Under the pieces are notes generated by a model. That model had not been told where the DNA came from and searched no databases. It saw only the letters and a list, made by a program, of their open reading frames with translations. A stretch of DNA of 64,000 bases from Corynebacterium suranareeae (lineage in GTDB: Bacteria > Actinomycetota > Actinomycetes > Mycobacteriales > Mycobacteriaceae). The stretch covers positions 2,728,001 through 2,792,000 of the forward strand of contig NZ_AP017369.1 of NCBI RefSeq assembly GCF_002355155.1, given 5' to 3'. The stretch's first letter is position 1. Each line of letters opens with the position of its first letter. Positions 8,505 through 17,221 of the stretch are shown in pieces. A program made the translations under genes and the position numbers.

Positions 8505-9364
8505 TTTCGAAACACTTCTTTCCACATTGCTTTGGTTGCCAGGCTGGCTTTTTTCGTTTTTGCCACACTGATCCGCCCGTTTTTTAAGTCTTCGAGGGAC
8601 GCGGATTCCAGATTGTCCACGAGGCAGCCATAGAGGTCGGTCGCGGCGCGCACACCGGCTCGCGCGCCAAATGGCAGCAGCGGGATGCTTAATCTGGCGG
8701 CATCTAAATCAGCGCGGATATCTAAGACAATTTCATCGCGCATGCTTTCAGTAAACACCGGCAGATACGACCTACCCAGGTCTTCTTTATCCTCGGCTAA
8801 ATCCCGAAGGAAATTTACTTTCTGAAATGCCGCGCCCAAACGCCTAGCCCCGTGTTCCATAGCTTCACGGTCCTTGGCGCTAGCTTTAGAATCTTGCAGG
8901 AAAATTTTCAAGCACATCAGTCCAATGACCTCAGCGGAGCCGTAAATGTATTCATCCAATTGGGTTGGATCATAAGTGGTTTGGGAAAGATCGCGGCGCA
9001 TCGAATTAAAAAACGCCACGATATGGGCTTTTTCAAAACCGCATTTACGTGCAGTGTTGCCAAACGCGTGGATTACGGGATCGGTATGAAAAGGCGTATC
9101 CAGGCTGAGCAGAACTTGGTGTTCGTAATTATCTAAAATTTCTGCCACCGCTTCTGGAGTACATCCGGCGGCTGCAGCGGCGCCATCAACAATCTCATCT
9201 GCCACCCGCACCATGCCGTACAGCGCTTCAATATCGTGGCGAGTTTTCGGCGACAACAGCCTTGATGCCAGCGTAAAACTCGTGGAATAGTGTGCGATCA
9301 CCGTGGCCGTCGCCTTTGAGCTCATCGCATCAAAACGGCCCAAAAAATCTCGCTGATCAGCCAC
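8501..9364 (-). CDS. crtB: Phytoene synthase (CrtB2-type)
   Basis: A 287-residue squalene/phytoene synthase that condenses two geranylgeranyl diphosphates to phytoene. The two aspartate-rich substrate/Mg-binding motifs are present: DEIVDG early and DLAEDKEDLGRSYLP later. The start at GTG 9364 is favoured because AAGGAG lies 6 nt upstream; a GTG at 9379 would add five residues and would lie over that ribosome site. It forms an operon with crtI through an ATGA overlap. No geranylgeranyl synthase, lycopene elongase or cyclase gene is in the window, so the precursor and the later steps come from elsewhere. Confidence 0.9.
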   Translation of the reverse strand: MADQRDFLGRFDAMSSKATATVIAHYSTSFTLASRLLSPKTRHDIEALYGMVRVADEIVDGAAAAAGCTPEAVAEILDNYEHQVLLSLDTPFHTDPVIHAFGNTARKCGFEKAHIVAFFNSMRRDLSQTTYDPTQLDEYIYGSAEVIGLMCLKIFLQDSKASAKDREAMEHGARRLGAAFQKVNFLRDLAEDKEDLGRSYLPVFTESMRDEIVLDIRADLDAARLSIPLLPFGARAGVRAATDLYGCLVDNLESASLEDLKNGRISVAKTKKASLATKAMWKEVFRK

Positions 9365-9421
9365 ACTCGTCTCCTTCACAGGAGAACTTTACCGCGCCAA
9401 ATCAAGAAAACCGAAAGAGCT

Positions 9422-9433
9422 GCTTTTCGACGC
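9422..9433 (-). repeat. Copy of the 12-mer GCGTCGAMAAGC (intergenic)
   Basis: An exact GCGTCGAAAAGC on the minus strand, between crtB and the MFS gene, just past the MFS stop codon. See the finding on this repeated motif. Confidence 0.8.
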
Positions 9434-9438
9434 CTCCC

Positions 9439-10560
9439 TCAACCCCGCGCCAAGCGCTGCGGGTTGCGCCACTGGGCCACCGCAACGAAAACCAACGCGA
9501 CCGCGGTAACCCAAAAAGCATTTGAGCCGATGGCCAAATAGATCGGCAAAAAGGTCACCGGTGCTGCAGCTGACCCAAAGAATCTAAACGCCTGCACGGT
9601 AGACAGCAACGATGATCCACCAGGACTGCCGATTACTGCCAAGTTCACCGTAGCTTGAATTCCTTGTGCCGCTGCCACAGAAAATGCCCACAGCACTGCC
9701 ACCAGAACAACCCATGGAGCAATGGGCAACAAGGTCATGGCTGCGGCACCGATGATCGCGCTGACCACGAGGACTGCACGGACACCAAATTTATCGGCCA
9801 TATCGCCGATTTTTCGGGACGCGAAAAATGCAGCCAAACCACCACACATGACCACCAAGCCACGGGCAGCGGCATCCAGATTGAATTGTTCACCCACGTG
9901 CAACGAGGTCATGAAACCCACACCAATGATGCCGATGCCCACCGCAAAACCTGACATCATATGAATTATGGTTGGCCCCCATTGCACCTTGCCTCCAACG
10001 TTTTGCTTTGATGCTGAAGGAGGAGGCACAACTGGTAGCCGGGCAATCAGAATGAACAACGATGCTGTGGCCGTGACCAAAAATGTCAACCGCCAGGAAA
10101 TAACAGAAGAAAGCCCCGCGATCAATGGAGCTGACAGCATTCCCAATGACTGCATCGCAGCATATGTTCCCAAGGCTTTGCCCAAAGCATTCGCTGGGAC
10201 CAACTCGCGCAACATAATTTGCAGCACTGGAGTGGTAAAAGCATTAGCCACACCGATCGTGGCATAGGCCGCTAGGAACAATCCCCACGACGGGGTGATC
10301 AACAACAACAAAGCTAAAGGTAACGTGACAATATAGGCAGCGCGAACAACCTTGTGCGGATGTATCTTTCTAGTCAGTCGCCCAGAAAACAGCATCATGG
10401 TGGCAAATGGTAAAAGGTATGCCGTCATGGTCGACGCCGCTTGGCTCACACTGATATCAAAAGTGTCTGAAAACTCCGGCAACACCACTGATAGTGCTTG
10501 ACCGGTAAAAGGCCCGACAAAGCCTCCGACCAAAATGGCCGCCATTTGCAGTTTCTTCAT
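9439..10560 (-). CDS. Major facilitator superfamily transporter (drug/metabolite exporter type)
   Basis: A 373-residue inner-membrane protein with about 12 hydrophobic segments and an N-terminal MFS pattern (GLxxVVLPEF-like first loop, FSGRLTRKIHPHKVVRAAY as the loop 2-3 motif). The motif C-like stretch LGMLSAPLIAGLSSVISWRLTFLV in helix 5 is common in drug:H+ antiporters. The start is ATG 10560. It lies between crtB (75 bp from the MFS stop) and the CMD-domain gene; a hairpin at 10583-10619 separates it from the upstream operon, so it may have its own promoter or depend on read-through. Substrate unknown; any link to carotenoids is only positional. Confidence 0.8.
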   Translation of the reverse strand: MKKLQMAAILVGGFVGPFTGQALSVVLPEFSDTFDISVSQAASTMTAYLLPFATMMLFSGRLTRKIHPHKVVRAAYIVTLPLALLLLITPSWGLFLAAYATIGVANAFTTPVLQIMLRELVPANALGKALGTYAAMQSLGMLSAPLIAGLSSVISWRLTFLVTATASLFILIARLPVVPPPSASKQNVGGKVQWGPTIIHMMSGFAVGIGIIGVGFMTSLHVGEQFNLDAAARGLVVMCGGLAAFFASRKIGDMADKFGVRAVLVVSAIIGAAAMTLLPIAPWVVLVAVLWAFSVAAAQGIQATVNLAVIGSPGGSSLLSTVQAFRFFGSAAAPVTFLPIYLAIGSNAFWVTAVALVFVAVAQWRNPQRLARG

Positions 10561-10582
10561 AGTGTCCTAATCTATGCCTAAA

Positions 10583-10619
10583 CCCCCTGCCAAAACCCTT
10601 TCGGGTTAAAAACAGGGGG
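10583..10619 (-). terminator. Hairpin between the CMD-protein gene and the MFS gene
   Basis: CCCCCTG at 10583-10589 pairs with CAGGGGG at 10613-10619, with an inner ACCC/GGGT stem. On the minus strand it is followed by only a short TTT, so it may be a weak terminator or attenuator at the end of the ABC importer operon. Confidence 0.55.
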
Positions 10620-10631
10620 TATCTATGCGCT

Positions 10632-11867
10632 TTAGAGGAAACGCTTTGGCACTTCGGGTTCACCGAGCGACAGCATGAGGCGGTTCGCCCAGTTGAAGAA
10701 TGCCACCGAGTTGATCAGATCCACGATCTGTAGGTCGGTGTATCCCACTCCACGCAGCTTGGTGATGCATCCTTGGTTGAACGCGGAAGGAGTAGAACTT
10801 AGAGCGCGGGATGCATCGCGGATGACATTCCACTGATCAGAGCCTAGTTCTGCATCAATGCTTCCCAACAGCGCATTAACATCATCAGCACGACCGGATT
10901 CTTCCTGTGCACGGCCAGCATGCACAGATGCGCAGTAAACGCAGCCGTTGTAGCGCGAGGTTACAGTCGCTCCGAGTTCGCGCTCTGCTCGGCCCAGCCC
11001 TTCACCGTCGGTGTTGAAGAAAATATCCAAGTCAGTCAGGGTGCGCGCCTTCAGTGCTGCTGGATCACGTGCCAGCAGACGGAAGTATGGCATATCAGCA
11101 CGCTGAGGTTGGATTAATGAATCCAGCTGTTCCTCAGTCAGATCAGCCTTTTCAACTGGTGGCACCCATGGCTTCCAACCTAGGGAGTGGTTAACAAAGG
11201 CTTCTGGGCGATTGAGCTCTTCATAAGTTAGGATCTCAAATCCATTGTTGGACAGTTCCCACGAAGCCTCAGGGATGCTCAGGCGAGGAGCCTTAACCTG
11301 AATGTCTTCGCCTTTCAACGTGCGCAGACCATAAGCAACGCGCAGTTGGAATGCAAGGAAGGAAATAAGCTGAGCCAACGATACTGTGTCATCGGCGCTC
11401 CACCCTGCTGCAGAAAGTCGACCCAACACCTCTGGTCGGGAATCACGTGGGTGGAAAACCAACAGGTGTGCGTAATCAAAGGCAGCTGCGAGACGCTCGC
11501 CTAATTTGCTGGCATCGTTGCGAACAGATCCACCTGGTTCGGATTCGGACTCTAGGCCAGGCTCGCGGTAGGTTCCGTATGGTCCTGAAGACAAGCCGTG
11601 ATCGATGGCATCGGAAACAGCGTTGGCCAGGGTGGTTGGGGCATCGTCGAGAAGCAAATCTTGGTAGAGATCTACAGCTGGCGCGAATTGGTGAAGACCC
11701 GCAACATAGGTTGCTACAGCATAGCGCTCGCCGAAGCTGAATGTGCCTGGGTTTACTGGTTCAAGCAGAGCTTCGAAGCTCTTTTGTGCATTGTCGCGAG
11801 CTTGGGGACGGTTGTCACGCAGCTGTGGGAGGTCCTCCCCAACGAGCATGTCGATTAGATCTGACAT
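10632..11867 (-). CDS. AhpD-fold carboxymuconolactone decarboxylase (CMD) domain protein, Avi_7169/Avi_7170 type
   Basis: A 411-residue protein made of two AhpD-like halves. The C-terminal half has the peroxidase-like CxxCxxxH motif at Cys309, Cys312 and His316, with upstream glutamates in the usual helix. The full length and the neighbourhood (last gene of a peptide-type ABC importer operon) match the two-domain alkylhydroperoxidase/CMD family named after Agrobacterium vitis Avi_7169/7170. The ATG at 11867 lies 15 bp after the ATPase stop codon. With two McbR-like operators at the head of the operon, a role in use of an organosulfur compound is inferred. The reaction is unknown, and simple antioxidant activity is also possible. 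Confidence 0.75.
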   Translation of the reverse strand: MSDLIDMLVGEDLPQLRDNRPQARDNAQKSFEALLEPVNPGTFSFGERYAVATYVAGLHQFAPAVDLYQDLLLDDAPTTLANAVSDAIDHGLSSGPYGTYREPGLESESEPGGSVRNDASKLGERLAAAFDYAHLLVFHPRDSRPEVLGRLSAAGWSADDTVSLAQLISFLAFQLRVAYGLRTLKGEDIQVKAPRLSIPEASWELSNNGFEILTYEELNRPEAFVNHSLGWKPWVPPVEKADLTEEQLDSLIQPQRADMPYFRLLARDPAALKARTLTDLDIFFNTDGEGLGRAERELGATVTSRYNGCVYCASVHAGRAQEESGRADDVNALLGSIDAELGSDQWNVIRDASRALSSTPSAFNQGCITKLRGVGYTDLQIVDLINSVAFFNWANRLMLSLGEPEVPKRFL

Positions 11868-11882
11868 CTTTAAAAAATGCTC

Positions 11883-13526
11883 CTAAAGTCCAAGATTAAG
11901 TTCGCCACCACGATAGCGCGAACCTGGGATTGCGTCGATAAGACGACGGGTGAATTCTGTTTGCGGATTGTTAAAGACTTCTGAGGTTTTTCCAAGTTCA
12001 ACCTGTTGACCTCGGCTCATCACCGAGACTGTGTCAGAGATTTCACGAACCACAGCCAGGTCGTGGGAAATAAACACATAGGTCAAGCCTAGCTCTCTTT
12101 GCAGATCATCGAGCAGACGCAGAATTTGTGCTTGCACTGTCACATCTAAAGCTGACACCGCTTCATCAAAAACCACCAGCTCTGGTTCCAAGATCATGGC
12201 TCTAGCAATGGCAACGCGCTGGCGCTGACCGCCGGAAAGCTCACGTGGACGTCGAGATGCCAATGCTGGATCGAGTGCCACCAGTTTTAGATACTGCTCA
12301 ACTTTTTTAGCAGCTTCCTGCTTGGAGACCTTGGTGAAATTGCGCAAAGGCTCAGCAATGGTCGCACCGATAGTCTGCCGGGGATCAAGTGAAGAATATG
12401 GGTTTTGGTAAACCAACTGCACTTGCTGGCGAAGCTGTCGTTTTTCAGCAGCAGAAAGTTTGGTGATATCCGTACCCGCCACCGAAATAGCACCTGAGGT
12501 TGGTGTGTTAAACATCGCAATTGCGCGACCCAAAGTGGTTTTGCCAGATCCGGATTCACCCACAATCGCATGAGTGGTTCCGGGCAACACCTCAAAGGAA
12601 ATATCATCCGCTGCAACGAAAGGTTCTTCCTTGCCGCGCTGATATTCCTTGCGGAATTTATCCACCACCAACAGCGGGCCCTTGGCCGCTGCAACCTCCG
12701 GATCTACCGCCGGAACTCGCGCGGGGATCTCGCCGATGGTGAGGGAGGGCGCGTCGGCAAGCAGCTTTTTAGAATATTCATGCCGCGGATCCGTCAAGAC
12801 CGAAGCCGCGTAACCACTTTCACGCACCTCGCCTTTTTGCATGACGACGATTCGATCCGCCCGGTCACCGGCCACCGCCAAATCATGCGTGATGAACAAA
12901 ATACCCAAGCCCAATTCCCGCTGCATTTCTTCCAGCAGGTCGAGAATAACTTTCTGCACGGTCACATCCAGCGCAGACGTTGGTTCATCCGCAATAATCA
13001 GCTCCGGCTCAAGCGCAATGGCTGCAGCGATCAGCGCACGCTGCTTCATACCACCTGACAGCTCATGCGGATACTGATCATAACGAACCTCAGGGTTATC
13101 AATACCCACGCGCTCTAGAAGCTTGATTACCTGCTGTTTGCGCTGCTCAGCAGTGCCTCGCTTGTGGATAGCCAGGCCCTCCCCCACTGAAGCACCAATG
13201 GTTTTCACCGGGTTCAGGGAATTATTTGGGTCCTGAGGAATCAGGCCAATCTTGGTGCCACGCACGTTTTTCCACTCACGCGGACTTAAACCAATAAGAG
13301 ACTGACCTTTAAAAGAAATCCGGCCAGAATCCACCTCAGCGTTATCTGCCAACAAACCAATCACAGCTTGCGCGGTGGTTGATTTACCCGAACCAGACTC
13401 ACCCACGATCGCAGTAATCTGCCCAGGGTGAACTTCCAAACTGACATTATTAACAGCGTGAACGAGACCTTTAGCGGTTTGATAAGAAACCACCAGATCG
13501 TCAATTTCCAACAATGGAGTAGTCAT
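11883..13526 (-). CDS. Peptide-type ABC transporter ATPase with two fused nucleotide-binding domains (DppD-DppF type)
   Basis: A 547-residue cytosolic ATPase with two complete ABC cassettes in tandem. Each has Walker A (GESGSGKST and GESGSGKTT), an LSGG signature (HELSGGMKQR and RELSGGQRQR) and Walker B (IIADEPTSALD, VVFDEAVSALD). It energises the importer formed by the two permeases upstream. The start is ATG 13526 with GGAGGGC 7 nt before it; a longer reading frame to 13619 lacks support because it overlaps the permease coding region. The permease stop codon is 5 bp away, showing operon coupling. Confidence 0.92.
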   Translation of the reverse strand: MTTPLLEIDDLVVSYQTAKGLVHAVNNVSLEVHPGQITAIVGESGSGKSTTAQAVIGLLADNAEVDSGRISFKGQSLIGLSPREWKNVRGTKIGLIPQDPNNSLNPVKTIGASVGEGLAIHKRGTAEQRKQQVIKLLERVGIDNPEVRYDQYPHELSGGMKQRALIAAAIALEPELIIADEPTSALDVTVQKVILDLLEEMQRELGLGILFITHDLAVAGDRADRIVVMQKGEVRESGYAASVLTDPRHEYSKKLLADAPSLTIGEIPARVPAVDPEVAAAKGPLLVVDKFRKEYQRGKEEPFVAADDISFEVLPGTTHAIVGESGSGKTTLGRAIAMFNTPTSGAISVAGTDITKLSAAEKRQLRQQVQLVYQNPYSSLDPRQTIGATIAEPLRNFTKVSKQEAAKKVEQYLKLVALDPALASRRPRELSGGQRQRVAIARAMILEPELVVFDEAVSALDVTVQAQILRLLDDLQRELGLTYVFISHDLAVVREISDTVSVMSRGQQVELGKTSEVFNNPQTEFTRRLIDAIPGSRYRGGELNLGL

Positions 13527-13531
13527 TTTTT

Positions 13532-14416
13532 CTAGCCCTCCTTCTGAATGATGCGGCTTAAATAGTTGGCAGACATCACCACAGCGATGATGACAAAGCC
13601 TGGAAGGACAGTCAGCCACCAGGAGGTAGCCATGTAATCGCGCGCATCAGAAATCAGCAGACCCCACTCTGGAGTTGGAGCTGGCGCACCATAGCCCAAA
13701 AAGCCCAACACAGACAGCTGCAAAATAGCCGAACCAAACTGCAGTGCAGCAAGCGCAAGAACTGGGGTGAGTGAGTTGGGCAGAATGTGGCGGAACAACA
13801 CCTGCGCCTGGGTACCACCAGAACCATAGGCTGCCTCCACGAAATCAGACCCAGCAACAGTCATCACTTGGGAACGAGCCAAGCGGGCAAAAGTAGCAAC
13901 TGAAGTAATACCAACAGCGATCGCAGCGTTCATCGTGCCAAAGCCCAACAAAATAATGACAGTCAAGCTCAGCAGCAATGCAGGAATAGACAACAGTACG
14001 TCGACGAAACGCATTAATACTGTGTCCAACCATCCACGTTGTGCACCTGCGAGCAACCCGATCAAGGTTCCCACAATCAGGCCAACCAGCACGGCAATCA
14101 ATGCGCCCAACAGAGTTTCCCGGGCGCCGTATACAACACGGCTATACAGGTCACGTCCCACAGAATCCGTGCCAAACCAATGGGTTCCGCTTGGGCTCAG
14201 CAGGGCCACATCATCGCCGCTAAATGGATCCTGGGAGGTAAATAGACTTGGGATAAGCGCCATCAGCACAGCGATGACCAAAACCACAATGGAAATCACC
14301 GCAGCAGGTTTAGTCCACGGGTTTCCTAAACCTTTACGCTTGCGCGCCGGGTCAGCTGATCCAGTTCGCGGATTAGCTGCCACTGGTTTCTTAGGTGAAA
14401 TAGGAGGGTTACTCAT
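13532..14416 (-). CDS. Peptide/opine-type ABC transporter permease (DppC family)
   Basis: A 294-residue inner-membrane protein with an N-terminal cytoplasmic tail (about 35 residues), a first helix and the OppC-type N-terminal domain (SQDPFSGDDVALLSPSGTHWFGTD). About five helices follow, with the EAA-loop VEAAYGSGGTQAQVLFRHILPN that contacts the ATPase. It pairs with the DppB-type permease whose stop codon is 5 bp upstream. The start is ATG 14416 with AGGGTAAT-like weak spacing; translational coupling is probable. Confidence 0.92.
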   Translation of the reverse strand: MSNPPISPKKPVAANPRTGSADPARKRKGLGNPWTKPAAVISIVVLVIAVLMALIPSLFTSQDPFSGDDVALLSPSGTHWFGTDSVGRDLYSRVVYGARETLLGALIAVLVGLIVGTLIGLLAGAQRGWLDTVLMRFVDVLLSIPALLLSLTVIILLGFGTMNAAIAVGITSVATFARLARSQVMTVAGSDFVEAAYGSGGTQAQVLFRHILPNSLTPVLALAALQFGSAILQLSVLGFLGYGAPAPTPEWGLLISDARDYMATSWWLTVLPGFVIIAVVMSANYLSRIIQKEG

Positions 14417-14421
14417 GGTAT

Positions 14422-15363
14422 TTATGCCCTTTCTCTGCGACGCAGACGGGCATCGAGGACTGGGTACAACAGATCCACGATGAGGTTGATCAAAACATAA
14501 ACAGCAGCGGCGATCACGACGATGGCCAGCATCACTGGCATATCGCGGTTGGCCACAGCATTAACAGTCATCTGGCCTAAACCTGCACGGCCGAACACAG
14601 CTTCAGTGACCACGGCACCGCCAACAAGTTCACCGAACAAAATACCGGCGATAGTCAGCGTTGGCAGGAGCGCATTGCGCAACACGTTGCGGAAGAAGAT
14701 CCACATTTCACCTGCACCGCGTGCTCGAACGGCTGCGATGAAAGGTTGTTTTTTTACTTCTTCAATGGAACGAATCAGCACCTGTGCAAGTGGCGCGGTA
14801 ATCGGAATGGACAACGTGATGGTGGGCAAGATCAACCCTTGCGCCGGGGTGGTGCCAATGACTGGAACCCATCCAAGGCGGAAGGACACGATCTGAATCA
14901 ACATGATGCCCAACCAGAAGCTTGGAAGGGAGACAAAAAATGGGGGCAATGCTTGGAAGAATCCCTTGATCCAAGCAAAGCGATCCATGGTGGCCAAGAT
15001 GGAAATAACCAGTGCCAAAATGGCAGCCAAAATAAACGCCAAGATGGCCAACGTGAGGGTGCCAGGCATTGCTTCTGCCAATTGGGTAGCCACAGCGGTA
15101 CCGGTTTGTACCGAGTAGCCGAAATCTCCAACCAGGAATCCAGTTAGTGTGGTGAAGTACTGGGAAATCAGGGATTCATCGGCACCGTAGGATTCCCGGA
15201 TTTGTGCGATTTGTTCCGGTGAGAGACCCAGGTCTGGGCTGGAATAACGTGCAGTCACAGCATCGCCAGGAAGGGCAGAAAGCATGATGAATGCGAGAGT
15301 AAAAGTGACCAACAAAACCACAATGGCCTGGCCGATTCTGCGCAGGATCTGCGAGGTAGTCAT
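14422..15363 (-). CDS. Peptide/opine-type ABC transporter permease (DppB family)
   Basis: A 313-residue inner-membrane permease with an N-terminal helix (ILRRIGQAIVVLLVTFTLAF), the DppB PGD loop (ALPGDAVTARY) and the EAA loop (FIAAVRARGAGEMWIFFRNVLRN). The C-terminal segment GQMTVNAVANRDMPVMLAIV is typical of the family. The ATG at 15363 directly abuts the stop codon of the substrate-binding protein, so translation is coupled. It functions with the DppC-type partner and the fused ATPase. Confidence 0.92.
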   Translation of the reverse strand: MTTSQILRRIGQAIVVLLVTFTLAFIMLSALPGDAVTARYSSPDLGLSPEQIAQIRESYGADESLISQYFTTLTGFLVGDFGYSVQTGTAVATQLAEAMPGTLTLAILAFILAAILALVISILATMDRFAWIKGFFQALPPFFVSLPSFWLGIMLIQIVSFRLGWVPVIGTTPAQGLILPTITLSIPITAPLAQVLIRSIEEVKKQPFIAAVRARGAGEMWIFFRNVLRNALLPTLTIAGILFGELVGGAVVTEAVFGRAGLGQMTVNAVANRDMPVMLAIVVIAAAVYVLINLIVDLLYPVLDARLRRRERA

Positions 15364-17076
15364 TTAGTCCTCCTCACTGGAATGGTCGATGTATGTTTCA
15401 TAAAAGCTTGGGCGGCCAATAACCTCGGGGCTAAATCCCTTGACATAAGGCTGCACACCGTAAACCACGGGTTCTTCAAACAGTGGCAACGCATATGCTT
15501 GCTCAGTGATGTAGTCCTGTGCGGCGGCAGAGGCTGCTGCGCGGTCGGCTTCATTTGGGCTCGAGGCAATAGCCATGAGGAGTTCTTCCAAATGAGGATC
15601 CCCGATATCTGCGGTGTCTCCATCCATGGTCATGTTCAGCAGTTCATTGCGGTTGGTGGAGTACAGCATGGATTTCAAAACGTCATAGTCTGCACGTCCA
15701 ACCATGGAGTGGCGGACCTGGATTTTGTCTGGGTCTTTAGAGTCAGCGTCCTGTGCTGCTTGATCACCTGGGTTGAGGTTAACTTTGATGCCGATATCAC
15801 CAAGTTGTTCTTGAACCATGGTCACCACTTCGCGGGAGCGTGGCTGTGGGAGGGCTTCGTTGAAGGTGAGTTCTAAAAGCTCGCCATCTTTGCGGCGCAT
15901 GCCGTCAGAGTCCACAGTCCAGCCGGCTTCATCTAAAAGTGCGGTGGCTTTATCTAGGTCATAGATGTAGGCATCAACTTGTTCTTTGTAACCAAGCGCA
16001 TTTTGCCCCAACACTGAGGTAGCTAGTGGGTAGGACTCACTAAACAGCACGCGCATGATCTTCTCGCGGTCGATGGCGTGGATGAGCGCTTGGCGGACTC
16101 GAATATCTGACAATTTGTCATTTTTGAAACGGAAGTAAAAGCCGTTGTTCACACCATTGGTGGCGGCAGAAACGATAGAAATGCCTTCATCTTTAAGGTG
16201 TGCTTCAACAGGCGCTTCGATTTGGCGGGCAATATCGGCTTGGCCTGCAACGATCGCGCCGATGCGAACAGATTCTTCGCCAGCTAGCACGTAGTTAACG
16301 GCATCAAGTTTTGCGCGGCCTTGGTGTTCACGGGCAGGTGGTGCCCAATCGTAATCCTCACGGGCAGTTAACGTGAGGTTGGTGCCCAAAGTTTCATCGG
16401 TGATGACAAAAGGGCCGGAGCCGATGATGTTTTTAGCATTGCCAGGCGCAAATTCTTCATTGGCAAAATCCAAAGTGGAATCGGCATAAAGTCCAGCGTT
16501 GAATGAGCTGGTGGCCTGAGCGAAACCAGGAGCAGGTTCAGAGAAGTGGAAGCGGACGGTATCCTCATCGATAACTTCGCCGTGGTCATAGTTGGTGATT
16601 TGCTCTGAGATGGTCAGGCGTCGATCTTTATCGCCTAGTCCATAAAGGTCAAAGTTTTTCACCACATTTTCAGCGGTCAGCGGGGTGCCGTCGGAGTACG
16701 TCACGTCGGTGCGGATGTTGAAGGTGAACTCTGTTGCATCTTCATTAACTTCCGGCAGATCGGTGGCGATCCATGGGCTAAGTTCTAAGGTTTCTGGATC
16801 CTGGTAGAGCAAGCGGTCTGCAATGTTGTTGACCACGCTGCCGTTGGGATAAAAACCTGCTGATGGTGGATAAAGGGTGCGGAAGAACTGTGGTTCCAGG
16901 TAGGTGAGGGTGTTGTCCTCACCTTGTGCTGGTTGGGCAGTGCATCCAGTAAGCATGGCTAAACCGGCCAGTGTGGCGGCTGCTGCGGTGAGCAACCGGC
17001 GGGTTTTCAAGCGTGGTGTGTTCTCGCGTGGTTTGTTCTCGGGAGAGCCGAGACCGTGCCTGTGCTTTTTAAACAC
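15364..17076 (-). CDS. Extracellular solute-binding lipoprotein of the peptide/opine ABC transporter (SBP_bac_5 family)
   Basis: A 570-residue family-5 binding protein. The N-terminus carries KTRRLLTAAAATLAGLAM followed by the lipobox LTGC with Cys45, so it is a membrane-anchored lipoprotein. The twin arginine (TRR) before the hydrophobic core leaves Tat export possible. The family body follows, including YPPSAGFYPNGSVVNNIADRL and VTYSDGTPLTAENVV. The start is GTG 17076 with GGAGGT 8 nt upstream; this gives a long, basic n-region. It is the first gene of the five-gene operon running to 10632 and is divergent from the FAD/NAD(P) gene. The ligand cannot be read from the sequence; McbR-like sites upstream suggest a sulfur compound. 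Confidence 0.92.
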   Translation of the reverse strand: MFKKHRHGLGSPENKPRENTPRLKTRRLLTAAAATLAGLAMLTGCTAQPAQGEDNTLTYLEPQFFRTLYPPSAGFYPNGSVVNNIADRLLYQDPETLELSPWIATDLPEVNEDATEFTFNIRTDVTYSDGTPLTAENVVKNFDLYGLGDKDRRLTISEQITNYDHGEVIDEDTVRFHFSEPAPGFAQATSSFNAGLYADSTLDFANEEFAPGNAKNIIGSGPFVITDETLGTNLTLTAREDYDWAPPAREHQGRAKLDAVNYVLAGEESVRIGAIVAGQADIARQIEAPVEAHLKDEGISIVSAATNGVNNGFYFRFKNDKLSDIRVRQALIHAIDREKIMRVLFSESYPLATSVLGQNALGYKEQVDAYIYDLDKATALLDEAGWTVDSDGMRRKDGELLELTFNEALPQPRSREVVTMVQEQLGDIGIKVNLNPGDQAAQDADSKDPDKIQVRHSMVGRADYDVLKSMLYSTNRNELLNMTMDGDTADIGDPHLEELLMAIASSPNEADRAAASAAAQDYITEQAYALPLFEEPVVYGVQPYVKGFSPEVIGRPSFYETYIDHSSEED

Positions 17077-17150
17077 TAGGCTTACCTCCAGTGAATATTT
17101 AAGTTACTTTACGTGTCAGCTAATTTATGCCCCAGAACTTAACACACTTT

Positions 17151-17166
17151 TAGACTAAGCGGTACA
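17151..17166. promoter_or_regulatory. Degenerate McbR-like operator
   Basis: TAGAC-N6-GTACA fits the C. glutamicum McbR consensus TAGAC-N6-GTCTA, with two mismatches in the right half. It lies 22 bp from the perfect site, in the divergent promoter region. Confidence 0.5.
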
Positions 17167-17172
17167 TTGGTT

Positions 17173-17188
17173 TAGACTAATCTGTCTA
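17173..17188. promoter_or_regulatory. McbR-type operator (perfect TAGAC-N6-GTCTA)
   Basis: A perfect inverted repeat TAGAC-taatct-GTCTA, extended to TTTAGAC/GTCTAAA at 17171-17190. It matches the site bound by McbR, the TetR-type repressor of sulfur amino acid metabolism in C. glutamicum. It sits between the divergent starts at 17076 and 17222, so it could control both transcription units. Confidence 0.7.
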
Positions 17189-17221
17189 AATCGCACCAAT
17201 AATCACTACGCAGGAGTTTTT

